Shown here: piece after piece, positions 10,776 through 22,115 of the stretch | Layout of the letters: every line of letters begins with the position of its first letter | How positions within the stretch are numbered: the stretch's first letter is position 1 | Assembly (NCBI GenBank): GCA_900073065.1 | Contig: FJOG01000067.1 | Span: 29,103 to 92,081 of the forward strand | Direction of reading: 5' to 3' | Origin: Phialocephala subalpina | Taxonomy: Eukaryota > Ascomycota > Leotiomycetes > Helotiales > Mollisiaceae | Length of the DNA: 62,979 nt | Made by a program: the position numbers and the translations under genes | Notes under the pieces: model-generated | The model's database searches: none | Told to the model about the DNA's origin: nothing | The model's input: only the letters and a program-made list of their open reading frames with translations

Positions 10776-11327
10776 GTGGAACCCTGGAATTTTCCCCTCG
10801 AGAATAGCCCAGCTTTCTTTGTCACTGGTGGGACATCTCACGGGAGCGCCAAGAAGAAGCGCAACGACTTCGAGTCACACAGCCAGGCGAAGAGAGCAAA
10901 GATTGATTGTCTAGTCCACTTGCTCAAGGAAACGGGGACCGATAACATATTGTCGGACCTCGGAACACCAGAGATGGAATTCACAATGGTTTCCCTTTGG
11001 CGGGAAATCTTTAGGAATACATTCTCGCAACCCTCTGTCGGAGTAGAGATGGACCTTCCAGGATTTGCCCACTACCCTTGGCTTTTGACTCGGACGATTT
11101 CCGGCAGCTTCATGTTGTCTTCTGAGGAGCGACGCAGTTCTATGCGATTCACCGCAGGATGTTCTGTCAGGTTGCGCTGCAGATCTATGGACATGCTCAG
11201 CCCAGACCCCGAGCAGCAACCACTTTTCCTGACCACTGTTAGCTCAGAGGAATGGAATGAGCGGCTTTTGTACTCAGGGATCGTGCACATGCACTCTGGG
11301 CAGTATAAAGGCTATGGATATGGATAA
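10776..11327 (+). CDS. Open frame without conventional start, hypothetical
   Basis: An open frame of about 183 codons that begins at a GTG, not ATG; the first ATG is at about 10977. It contains a basic patch (GSAKKKRNDFESHSQAKRAK) and no recognised domain. It could be a 3' exon of a decayed gene. Frame is open longer than expected by chance but no upstream exon could be joined. Support is weak. Confidence 0.2.
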   Translation: MEPWNFPLENSPAFFVTGGTSHGSAKKKRNDFESHSQAKRAKIDCLVHLLKETGTDNILSDLGTPEMEFTMVSLWREIFRNTFSQPSVGVEMDLPGFAHYPWLLTRTISGSFMLSSEERRSSMRFTAGCSVRLRCRSMDMLSPDPEQQPLFLTTVSSEEWNERLLYSGIVHMHSGQYKGYGYG

Positions 11328-12807
11328 CACAACTGGCGGGCTGGTATTCCCTATCAGCACCGCCATTATTAGCGGACCAGGAAACAGGAACGTGGTGTAC
11401 TACGGGAAGCCCTCGACATAGAGTTATACATTGCTCGTGTGTTTCGACCATTCCGAACAAACCTTGCTTGTGCCTGGGCCGCATGGGAAACGACCATCTA
11501 TGGGTACATATTCACTGGGATTTTTGTCCCGATATTGTCAGCAGCCGAAATCTTTATCCCACGTGGCCGATTTTCTCTCTGCCTTCGGCTCACTTGCTTT
11601 TTTTTTTCGCGGTTATATCGTTGTCTCCTCTTTTCTTCAACGCGTGGCATTATGAAGGGAGGTTTCCTCGCATAGCCTTTAGATGACCCCACCGTTTGTT
11701 TTCTTCCTCATTCGAGGCAGAATGTCAGCCAAGTCGAAGTATTGCCAGCGTTTTACCCTTCATGCCAATTGTTTTGCTGTTGTGGAGGATTCGAGTGTTG
11801 GACTTTTGATATTTGATGAGAGGGCTGGTGGTGATGGCGTTCTTCGACCCGGAACTAATGTTACTGCACCATTATTTACGAGATAGATGGAAATATGTCT
11901 TCTTGCTTTTACCTTGCAGCCATGATTTGAGATGTATGGGTGCTGAATGTGATGTGACGTGCCCATCAGAAGTTAGTCTAACGGAGATTTGTGAGACCGC
12001 GGGAATTTTTGAACTTGATTCGGGTTTGATGCGATTAGTTATCGTTGACTGACATCCGATCAATTAGTAGTGAGAACTAACATCCTCTCTCGAGGCGAAT
12101 GTGACATTCCCTCGCAAATCGATGCGTTCCGATCGAGCAAGGTCAGGGGCTCGGTCCAGCTCCTCGCTTGGCTCCAAATGCGGCCCTCTCTCGCTTCTCA
12201 CTTCAAAACATTGAGGAACCATAACGTTATTTGCCTCAGAGAAGCGGTCAATATAAATAGGAACTCCCATAAGATGAGAAACTCTTGCTGGAAAGTTTCC
12301 CATCGCCGATGTCAAAACAATGTTACTAGGATGAAGAAAATAGCCTCGGATTCCGCACGTGGATAGTCATCATTTTTCTGCCCTGTCTCGTTTACTTACT
12401 AATTTCAACAAGTATTTCCGTCTAACTTCTTGGATTTTATCTCCAAAAAAGATAATATAAGGCCCGTCAAGGCGATCAAATACCGATACTTCTCCTGTTT
12501 TCACCACACGGGGACTCCCCTCGCCAAGCCGCCGCCAAGGGACAGAGCTGAGCATGTACAGATGTGGCTTTCTAGATTCGCCAATTGAACGCAGGAGAAT
12601 GGCAGAAAGGTAAACAGTATTCAGCCAACCTTATGTCCGAATACTCGCGCCATGGCATTAATTTTATCTCAGCAGTAACAACGCCAACCACAACAAATGG
12701 GCTCAAACTTCTCAGCGGTGGCGCCTTGTCCCGGAATATTTCATGATACGCAAAAGCTCAGCCGAAGCCTGGTAAGCATAGTCAGTGTCTTCAAAAAAAA
12801 ATTGGTA
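11328..12807. other. Intergenic, 1.5 kb, no supported gene
   Basis: Only short ORFs on both strands, with T-rich runs (for example at 11597-11610). Nothing gives a domain or a spliced protein. Confidence 0.4.
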
Positions 12808-12816
12808 ATATATATA
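12808..12816 (+). promoter_or_regulatory. TATA-like element
   Basis: ATATATATA about 80 bp upstream of the ATG at 12892, followed by a CT-rich stretch, the usual layout of a fungal core promoter. Confidence 0.4.
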
Positions 12817-12891
12817 CCTCCCTTCCCCACTTCAATTCTCCTCTCACTTTCACCACCTTGAACACTTTCATCCATATATCCTAGCGACAAA

Positions 12892-13726
12892 ATGCCAACC
12901 AATATAATCATGGACTATACCTTCAAAGACCGCCGGGTATCCAACCCCGATGGCACACTCGCCGTCACACTCCCCTCCGCCGCACCACTCGTTCTCGGAC
13001 CCGGACCCGTCAATAGTCAAGACCTCAAGCAAGTCGCCAACTTTCGCTCTTCGCCCCCTCTCACAGTAAACATCAGCTCCTACTTCATCGCCGGCACCAC
13101 TCAATTCCACGCTCGCGTCGTCTTCAGATATGTCGCCGACCCACCGAGCATTTGGGTACCAGCCAATATGTGGCCGCAACATATTCTCGGCGGTCACACT
13201 ATTCCCTTCTCTATGTATCTCACTGCCGGAATTCCTAGACTGGCCCCGTCTGCCAAAGAGGCACAGGTCGGGGGACAGACGACTGAGGTCTGGGACACGT
13301 TTGAGATTGTTTCGGGCAAGTGGTATACCGCTGATTTGATCTGGGATAAAGATACCTCTTCCGAACGAGAAACTCGTCATCGAGCGTCTTCGAACTCTCG
13401 AGGTCAAGGACCAGTCTAATAGCGAGTATGTCCAAGTCGACAAGGAGGTATTAGTTAGAGCTGCCACTAAGTTCAGAACTCCGTGGACCTCTCTATCAAC
13501 GTCGGAGCTAGAGCATTAGGAGCATGAGCTTCTACAAGATCCTAAAAATAAGTCTGCCTTCTTGATATCGTGGACTCCCTCGCTGACAGACAATAGACTT
13601 GCTCCAAGCGCTCTTAGTTCTACAGATCCCAAAACAGTTCTTACGTTTTGCACGATTACCATCAAAAACCAGCAGATCTTGAACGTCAAAATCCCCTTCG
13701 AAGGTGCTCCTATCACGAATCAATGA
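12892..13726 (+). pseudogene. Orphan gene broken by one frameshift and one nonsense codon
   Basis: The ATG at 12892 has a good fungal start context (CGACAAAATGCC) and a TATA-like site upstream. The frame runs as MPTNIIMDYTFKDRRVSNPD through to GKWYTADLIWDK at 13350. The reading there moves by one base (one extra A in ATAAAG), after which a coding-like frame continues (PLPNEKLVIERLRTLEVKDQ). That frame meets a TAG at 13517-13519 and then continues open and coding-like (FLISWTPSLTDNRLAP) to a TGA at 13724-13726. The intended product would be about 277 residues. I do not recognise the family. A GT-AG intron short enough to fix the frame would be only 29 bp, below fungal norms. The gene lies at the border of an AT-rich tract. 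Confidence 0.55.
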
Positions 13727-15276
13727 TCCTTAGGACGATGCTAGCTTTTCGCATCCACTAATATCTTCCGAGTAACTCTCATGAAGCGCCATAACCTCGA
13801 TAAATTTGAACTTTCACAAGTATGCCTCTTTTTCTACGATAATTTGGAGAAAGCCAACTTTTTCCTCGAACAAATATTGGATATAGTGACGGATGATTTT
13901 GATTCTAGACTTGTGCAGACACTGCTAGCAAGTCCAGTTGGGGACGGCGGACAATGGGACATGGTATATAATTTGTACGTTTGCAGCTCCTCGGACAAAT
14001 TCTAGCTCCCAGGCCTCCTCAATCTTTGCAAGCATTTCAAAGTACTAATTAAGTCAGGGTCAACAAATATAGACTAGTACCATAAGTTTTATACCCGTAT
14101 TCTTTCAATGCCTAATCATTAGAAGCTATCAATAGCCTAATAACCACCAAGCTACGATGGGATACCTTATAACTCCGAGTTATAATTATGTCCGGAGTCA
14201 ATTTATCAAAGGAAGTTAATATTATTAAGGAAAAGATAATAAAAGAGATTCACTTTATCTTTATACTTGCTTTTGGTCTTTAACCCGCACTAATTAAAGA
14301 GTTCGCTTGGTATTACTTTGATAAGAATAATACTATTTATAAAATAAAGATTATTTCTCTTTTATTCGCAAAGGAGTTTAATATTCCAAAAGCAGTTTAT
14401 ATCATAGGATCTAATATCCAAAATATTTTCCCCTTAATTAATAACCCCAGAAATAAATATAATACTCTTTTTATTATTAATCTCCTAGATAATATTATTG
14501 GTGGCCATGGTATTACCTATATTAATATCTCTATAAACGTTCTCAAAAGTGCGTTATAAAAAGGCAATAAACGTGCGCCCAACCGTAGGTCACTTTATCA
14601 CAGCCAATAAGCTGGATTAATTCGATAATCGTCGCACAAAGTAATCAATCATACATAGAATACGCATGTAAATGGAGTGGGCAAAGATACTTGATTGTTT
14701 TCAGAGAGCAAAGAGCTCCTTATATATTAGAGGACACTTGGTTAGCATAACTTTTGAAACTACCTAATACAAATAAGGATTTTTGAGAAACTCATATAGT
14801 TTTACTATAATATATATCAAGATATTATAAGCTAATTTACTTATTTTCTTCGGCTTTAATATCGAAAAGTACTTGGATTCTACTTCTGGCATTATAAACA
14901 CCTCCCTTATCGATTATAAGCTAGGCTTTAATATTCGTTTTAATATATATAAAGCTTAGCATTTAATAGTTGGCGAAATATATATAATAATTTTAATTAT
15001 TATTTATATCGAAAATGAAAAGAATATAAGATAGCGAGTTCAAAATTCTTAGGGCCAGGCTACAAGAAATGATAAATGGTTTGTGATAAGTAACAAGTGA
15101 TAGACGAGTTTGTTTACCAAGCTATTATAGAGGCTAAATTCGTGAGTAAGGAGATCAGGGATATCTTGGATATGAAACCAAAGGTGGTTCCTCTTTGGAA
15201 TCCTATAGGAGCTTTTGATTAAGAGAGTAATGATGCTTGAGGATAAAGTATTATGGATTTGGGCTTGGGAAGGAAA
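13727..15276. other. AT-rich, RIP-like decayed DNA
   Basis: From about 14040 the sequence is strongly A/T-rich with many stop codons on both strands. One plus-strand frame at about 14280-14560 is longer than its surroundings (ALIKEFAWYYFDKNNTIYK), a possible fossil of a repeated gene that I cannot name. An ORF at 13781-14005 has no domain. Confidence 0.5.
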
Positions 15277-15284
15277 GTTATGAT

Positions 15285-15511
15285 TAGGCTGCTCGCAAAA
15301 AAACCATGGGGTACAAAACCCCATTTCCACCCCGCCTTATAGGGGACCCTAGGTAGGGTTTTTTATTTTTGAATCCCCCACGAGTGGAGTTTTTTTTTTT
15401 TTTGAGAACTTCCCCCATGGTGGAAGTGACAATATATCTTTACCCCATGGAGTATTTGTGGGTGGGGTAAAATCTTGAAACTTCCCCATGGGTCCCCCCA
15501 CGAGCAGCCTA
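15285..15511. mobile_element. hAT-type MITE, 227 bp, with 8-bp target-site duplication
   Basis: The element begins TAGGCTGCTCG at 15285 and ends with the exact complement CGAGCAGCCTA at 15511, an 11-bp perfect terminal inverted repeat that extends imperfectly to CCATGGGG. It is flanked by identical 8-bp direct repeats GTTATGAT at 15277-15284 and 15512-15519. An 8-bp duplication with termini starting TAGG is the mark of the hAT superfamily. It has no coding capacity, so it is non-autonomous. Inside are several CCCCATGG-type subrepeats and a run of T. Confidence 0.8.
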
Positions 15512-15519
15512 GTTATGAT

Positions 15520-16505
15520 CATGATTTATGGTTGCTATATCATGGCGTTAGAGGTGGTATTGCCGACTTAGGTGGAACAGCAATGATTATTCCATCATTA
15601 TGTCGCTTTGATCGTCTGCAAATGAACAGTTCCTCGGTCCTTCGGGCCTCGGTGTCCGGCTCTCTTGCCAGGACCAAGAACAAGCGGAAAGAAGAGCTAA
15701 ACATTTGACAATGCTAATGGAAATTCTAAATACGCATCCCTTAACCTTGACTTTTCTAGATGAAAAGTGCTCACTCGGTCTTATTCTGTTTGGAAAAGTG
15801 CTAGCCTATGTGAGGCTGGGATATTCATTTTCTAGAGGACTGTGGCACGTGACTGACTATGCGATCCTCAGGCAGAGAAAGGGAGACGATTGGGCTTTAC
15901 TGGTGCCTTAAGCAATATGAGTGGAAGTTGATTGAATTTAGGATTGAAAGCGCCGCGGCACAGTGAGGTGTCCAGGCTTGGAATCACGTGCTGAGACTAG
16001 AGATTGGTCTCAAATGGAGTCTCTCGTCCAATCCACATCCGGAACCACATCCGAATGTCGCAATACCCTTGTTGTCATTATGTGCTCCGGCCAAGACAAT
16101 CATTATCTATCACGGAATACGGAAATGGCAGACGACTACATTGCGAAATCAGAAATAGCATCGGAAAAGTGGCTGCCTGAGAATTTCCCGCCTCAATGCG
16201 TCAGCGCTTCAAACGACGACGCAGCTCACGTTGAGCGTGAAAGCAGATCTAGCTCATGAATGCTACTAATTCTTCTGCCTAGACGCCGGCTAATATACAA
16301 TGTTAGATGTCGAGTCTGAATAATCAGGATTTAGAGATGTGGAGAGTGAGAGGCCCAATAGCTATTCTCCCGTCACAGCGCTCGAGCTCATGTTTCAATG
16401 CTTATGGAATGCAGGCTGCCACGAAGAGACAACACTATTAAAGCCCATTCGAACTTCTGGATAGGAGATGAAAAATCTTCATCATACCATATCTGCTTCT
16501 ACATC
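15520..16505. other. Intergenic, no supported gene; 5' flank of ABC transporter
   Basis: Normal base composition. ORFs at 15475-15708, 15705-15911 and 15963-16259 have no domain and overlap the MITE end or lack splice partners. Confidence 0.4.
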
Positions 16506-19500
16506 ATGGATACGCACCCAGGCTTCTCGTATCTTGAAGCGAAATCGCTCAATTCGACGACCTACGCAGGAGACAATAGCTTCGGGCCCTTCTTGGACCT
16601 TCCTTCTAAAACGACCTTTGATTTTACTCTGCTGTTCGAGGAGTCAATCTTATCAATCTTGCCGTCGGCTTTATTCTTGCTTCTCATACCACTGAGGATT
16701 CTGCGGTTGTGGAAGACCCCGCGCAAGGTGACGGGCAGCTATCTTCAGACGACCAAGATCGTAAGTTTTCACTTATTCATGATGGAAACATACTCAAAAA
16801 TTAAAGGTTATTCTTGCAATCTTTAGTGTCTTGCAAATTGTCAATGTCATTGAGGTGTCGCAGTCATCCCTTCGAACTCGTGCTTCACTAGCCGCCGCTC
16901 TGCTTGCACTTGGAGCCGCGCTCGGCCTGTATCTCCTCTCTTATTTTGAACATACTAAGAACATTCGACCAAGCTCAATCATAGACACTTATCTTCTGCT
17001 TACACTCCCATTTGATGCTGCACAGGTTCGCACCAGATGGCTGCGTGGAGAAAACATCGCGGAAAATGGAGTAGCATCCGCTCTCATCGGCGTTAAGATT
17101 CTAGTTCTTACCTCCGAAGCGACAGAAAAGAGAGGACTACTGTTCACACCTTATGCTGATCCATCTCCAGAGGCTACCAGCGGGCTGTACTCTCGAGGCC
17201 TGTTCTGGTGGCTTACACCGCTCTTTCAATTGGGATTCAGGAACGTTGTCAATGAAGATGATCTGTTTACGGCTGATGGAGATTTGCTGTCGAAATCTCT
17301 TGAGACTAGATTCAACAGGCATTGGGCGAATCGTATGTGACCCAAAGTCTACCTTGTTTCAAATATAATATATTAATTCTGTACAGGTTATAAATACCCC
17401 AAAAAGCATACTCTGGTTTGGGTAATGCTACGCACCATGCTGGGGCCTTTTGCAGCTGGAATATTGCCGCGCCTGGCGTTGACATTTTTTCGATTCATGC
17501 AACCCCTATTGATCAGCAGTATCACTAAGTTAGTGAGCGAGCCTGACCCTGAAGCCACCACTGATCGTGGATGGGGCTTGACAGCTGCGTTTGGACTAGT
17601 CTACATTGGAATGGCCGTTGCTGGTGGTGCTTACCAGCACAAGGCGAACAGAATGGCAACAATGGTCAGAGGTTCTCTTGTGAATGCAATTTATGCGCAA
17701 ACTCTGGACTTGTCGATTACCAGCCTCGATGAATCGGCTGCTGTTACTCTCATGTCCTCAGATGTAGAACGGATATGCGACTCCCTACTTCCTGTACACA
17801 ACATTTGGTCAGGTCCTCTGGAGATCGCCTTAGCCATCTGGTTGCTCCAGAAAGAGATTGGTCTCGCTCTCCTGGGTCCCTTGATCGTAACAGCCTTGGC
17901 AATATCTGGCCCGTTTCTCGTCTCGCCACACATGGGAAAGGCTCAAAAGGCCTGGATCCAAGGAATACAGACCAGAATCGATACGACCGCGAAGATGTTA
18001 CAAGCAATGAAGGGAGTCAAAATGCTTGGCCTGAACTCGAAGATGTCCAACATTGTTCGTCAGCTCAGATTGAACGAGATCACCAAATCACTAAAAATGA
18101 GGAAGCTGTTTGTCATTATGATCGCCTTCGGCAACATGTCCGATATCTTCGCTCCAGGAGCTGCTTTTACTATCTACGTTATAGTGGCTACAGTCAATGG
18201 ACAAACGCTGGATGTCACTTCGGCATTCACGGCGCTCTCACTTATTGCTCTGCTGGTTGCACCTATTCGTCAAGTTGTATTCGCAACACCACCGCTACTC
18301 GCAGCTGTTGGGTGTTCCGATCGAATCGAAGCTTTCCTTTCCTCGCCAACCAAACGGGATCATCGGATGCTGCAACCAGCGGCGCAAAGTCGGCCAAGCG
18401 ACGAAATTGGGCGGGACTCGTTGACCAGCGGTAGGGCTGTCGGTATCGATATCGAGTTGGAAGACTTCACTCAGCGGAGAAATACAAGTCCTTCACTTGC
18501 AACTATCCGCGTTCGGAATCTCACACTTGGATGGTCTGACGAAGGTAGTCCTGTCATCGATGATGTTTCTCTCGACTTTCCAGCTGGAGAACTGACCATG
18601 ATCGTGGGCCCTGTCGGATGTGGGAAATCTAGTCTCCTTCGAGGTTTGCTAGGAGAAACTCCTTCATCAAAAGGAAATGTATACATCGATCGAGCATATA
18701 CTGCCTTCGTTGATCAAACTCCCTGGGTTCAAAACAGCAGTGTTCGCAAAAACATTATTGGTGTAACTAATTTTGAGCTGGAATGGTATGCCAAAGTCGT
18801 GCATGCCTGCGCACTTGATGCAGACATCGAAACATTTCCCGAGGGCGATAATACCAAAGCGGGCTCAGCCGGTACTGCGATCTCTGGAGGCCAAAAGCTA
18901 CGTATAGTGTGTCTAGTCCTCTTGAATTTTTCGTAACTGCTGCTAACATCAAATAGGCACTTGCTCGAGCTGTTTACTCCCGATACAAGGTTTTAATGCT
19001 AGATGATGTCTTCAGCGGTCTTGATGCCACATCAGAGGATCGCATTTTCTCCCGCCTTCTCGGGAAAAGTGGGCTGCTTCGTCAATTAGGTACAACCGTT
19101 ATACTGGTTACGCACGCAGCGCACCGCCTCTCGTATGCGGATCATATCATCGCGCTCAATGCACATGGGATGATCTCTGAGCAAGGCAAACTTGGATTTC
19201 TTCTCACGAATAATGGATATGTTGCTAGCCTTGCCGCGCGACATACAGCAGAGTCAGAAGATACTCCTCAAGATGAACCAGCTCCGGCGAAGGCAGCGGC
19301 GGGTGATGACTTGGCACGACAAAATGCCGCAGCCGACCTCAACCGCCCTGTTGGTAGTTGGGCCGTGTACAACTATTACTTCACGAGTGTCGGACGCCGC
19401 AACGTTCTGGTTTGGATGGGTGGGATGATAATCTACGCTACCCTTACGCAATTTCCAAGTAAGTTGTTGCAATTGTTTGTGGAGTCTCGGCTAAACATGA

Positions 19501-21111
19501 GAAGATCTCTGGTTCAAATTCTGGACGAGCGCTGTTGCTGTTCATGGCAATTCGGTCAATGGCCTATATCTAGGCACACTTCTTGCACTGGAGGTCGCTG
19601 CAATGGTCACACTCATGACTCTAGCCAGAATGACTTTTGTCAAAATGATACCCCGTTCTGCAGTCTATCTCCACGGACGATTACTCGAGACCATCGAAAA
19701 CGCACCACTTTCGTTCTTCACTTCCACGGACTCTGGTCAAATCGTCAACAGGTTCAGCCAAGATTTGTCAGTTATTGACATGGAACTTCCACTTGCTGGG
19801 CTTATACTCGCCAACAACGCTTACAATGCGATCATACAGGCAATCTTCATCTGCATTTCGGCATCCTACTTTGCCATAGTTTTGCCCTTTGTGGCATTCG
19901 TGATGTATGCGGTGCAGAGGTTTTACCTCCGCACATCACGCCAAATCAGGCTCATGGATCTCGAAGCAAAAGCACCACTCTACAGCAATTTCTTAGAAAC
20001 TCTTAGCGGACTGGTCACGATTCGAGCTTTTGGGTGGACTAAGGATATGGAGAAACGAAACATGGCATTTCTGGATGCATCTCAGAGGCCTTTCTATCTG
20101 CTGTATTGCATCCAGAGATGGCTGACACTAGTCATTGACTTGGTTGTAGCAGCACTAGGTGTCATTTTGGTGGCATTGATAGTGCGGTTTCGCCACAGCA
20201 CAGATGCGGGATTTGTCGGAGTGGCATTGATCAGCATCATGTCCTTTAATCAGTCTTTGACGGTTGTCATCCAAAACTGGACGGCGGTTGAAACATCGCT
20301 AGGTGCTATCTCTCGAATCAAGTCGTTCGTAGGCGGTACTCCCTCGGAAAACCTTCCTCAAGAATGCCAAGAAGTACCACCGGAGTGGCCATCAGAGGGA
20401 AGCATCACCGTTTCGAACATCTCTGCCGCATATACACTTGATCAGCAATCAGCTCTTCATGACGTCAACCTGTCCATCCCTGCAGGCCAAAAATTCGGTA
20501 TTTGTGGACCCTCTGGATCTGGTAAATCATCTTTCGTCGCACTACTCTTCCACATGCTGGAAATCAAAGATGGATCCATATTGATCGACGGTATTGATAT
20601 CTCAAGTATCCCAAGAAGAGTACTCAGAGAGCGTCTGACAGCCATTCCCCAAGATCCAATCTTCCTCAAGGGCACCATCAGACAAAATCTCGACCCCTTA
20701 GACCTCGGAAACGACGATTCGTCAGCCGAGGACGTCCTCAAGAAAGTCGGATTATGGACCATCGTGACCAATGCCGGTGGTTTAGACGTGCCTATGGAAG
20801 CAGAAGATCTGCTATCTCATGGACAGCGGCAGCTGTTTTGCCTGGCACGAGCAATGTTGAGGTCTTCCAAGATTCTCGTCATCGATGAAGCGACAGCTAG
20901 TGTTGATCTTCAGACTGATGAGCTCATGCAGCAGATCATCGCTGAGCATTTCAAGGATTGTACGATTATTGCTGTGGCGCATAGGTTGCAGACTATTAGG
21001 AACTTTGATAGGATTACTGTGTTTGGGAATGGGAGGGTTGTGGAGTTTGGTGAGCCGGATGTGTTGCTTGCGGATGAGGGGAGTAAGTTCAAAGCTTTGT
21101 GGGATTCTTGA
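16506..21111 (+). CDS. ABC transporter, ABCC/MRP type, full length
   Basis: Five exons: 16506-16760, 16807-17332, 17387-18906, 18957-19458 and 19505-21111. All junctions are in phase and total 4410 bp, giving 1469 residues. Introns are 46-54 bp with GTAAGT, GTATGT, GTGTGT and GTAAGT donors. The order is a short N-terminal membrane region, TMD1, NBD1, TMD2, NBD2. NBD1 has Walker A GPVGCGKSS (from residue 668), signature ISGGQK and Walker B VLMLDDVFSGLD, with Asp in place of the catalytic Glu as is usual for ABCC NBD1. NBD2 has Walker A GPSGSGKSS (from residue 1269), signature LSHGQRQ and Walker B ILVIDEATASVD with the catalytic Glu. Thus one degenerate and one canonical ATP site are expected. 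By family it exports organic anions, conjugates or toxic metabolites across the plasma or vacuolar membrane. Substrate cannot be deduced. Confidence 0.92.
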
Positions 21112-21373
21112 GAGTAACGATACAATGGAATTGCCTCCTGAATTGGTACTAGGAATCGCATCGGACTTCAATATTCCGGACAGCGATGGAGAGAGGGTAC
21201 CGTGATGTAGACGCAGGATGGTCCTCTACACACGCACGTACGCAGAAAGTGCCTGGACAGAGCAATGTTGGATCAAATTAGACTTCATCTTCATCAAGAA
21301 AACTATTTTGCTTCAATGTTTGTTTACTTTACCCGATTTATTCAGCTATCAACTTTAGGAGTCACCCCGGATA
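21112..21373. other. 3' flank of ABC transporter
   Basis: No gene seen. Short spacer before the TA-flanked element. Confidence 0.5.
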
Positions 21374-21956
21374 ACCCGGCCGCGGTTACAGCCACAGGTG
21401 CTTCTGGCTACAACCACAGGCCTGTGACTGTAGCCAAGGACTTGTCTGGCTAACTGGCTGAGTAATATCAGATCTAGCTACCTTCATTGGCCATTCTTAT
21501 TGATATTCCCGGATTCCGAGCCTTCTTTGCCCTCCCGAGAGTTTACCGATTGCGAGCCGAGCCTAAGATTAAGATACCGAAGATATTTTCTGAAGATATA
21601 CTCTTTATCGATTGCTATCGGTGGCTCAAGAAAAGCAAAAGTCTATTATTTTTAAATTCAAGTAAAATACAATTATTATAAAGCTTGCTAATTGTAATAA
21701 TAGGCTTTAGCGCTCGATCGCATTTTACTTGAACATGAAGAAATAGACTTTTCATTTGATATTAATACTAAAAGCTACGTATCGTTTGCCTTTCTCTACG
21801 GCTTCGGAAAATATATCTTTGGATGTCAAGGCTTTAATTCGACCACTCACGGCGCTCGGATTTACCTTTATTCCGACTGCAAGACAAATCCTCGGCTACA
21901 GACATTAGGCCTGTGGCTGTAGCCAGAAGCACCTGTGGCTGTAACCGCCGCCGGGT
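21374..21956. mobile_element. TA-flanked MITE with ~78-bp terminal inverted repeats (Tc1/mariner-like)
   Basis: Left arm ACCCGGCCGCGGTTACAGCC at 21374 is matched in reverse complement by the right arm ending at 21956; the two arms stay alignable for about 78 bp (both contain CACAGGTGCTTCTGGCTACA). A TA dinucleotide flanks each side (21372-21373 and 21957-21958), as expected for Tc1/mariner-type insertion. The interior is A/T-rich, holds a second inverted repeat around AAAAGTCTATT and CAAGTAAAAT, and has no transposase frame. It is therefore non-autonomous. The arms carry internal subrepeats of GGCTACAACCACAGG type. Confidence 0.75.
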
Positions 21957-22115
21957 TAGCCGTGACAGTTGTAATTGCCCCACCCCACAGTTCTGATTAC
22001 AGAGAAACGTCTGTTTTGTTTTCTTACCACAAATTCGAGTTCTACAGGTATACCCAGTGTCAGGTCACGCTACTGAGAAGAAGCGGGGTGATCGTAAGCT
22101 CTATTTTCCCCTGCT

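Noticed and set aside
17775..18434. A 219-codon plus-strand ORF within the ABC transporter
   Set aside because: Shadow frame of the transporter exon; the true frame carries all ABCC motifs.
20800..20850. LSHGQ instead of LSGGQ in NBD2 of the ABC transporter as a loss of function
   Set aside because: Variants at this position are common in fungal ABCC NBD2, and Walker A, Walker B and the catalytic Glu are intact.
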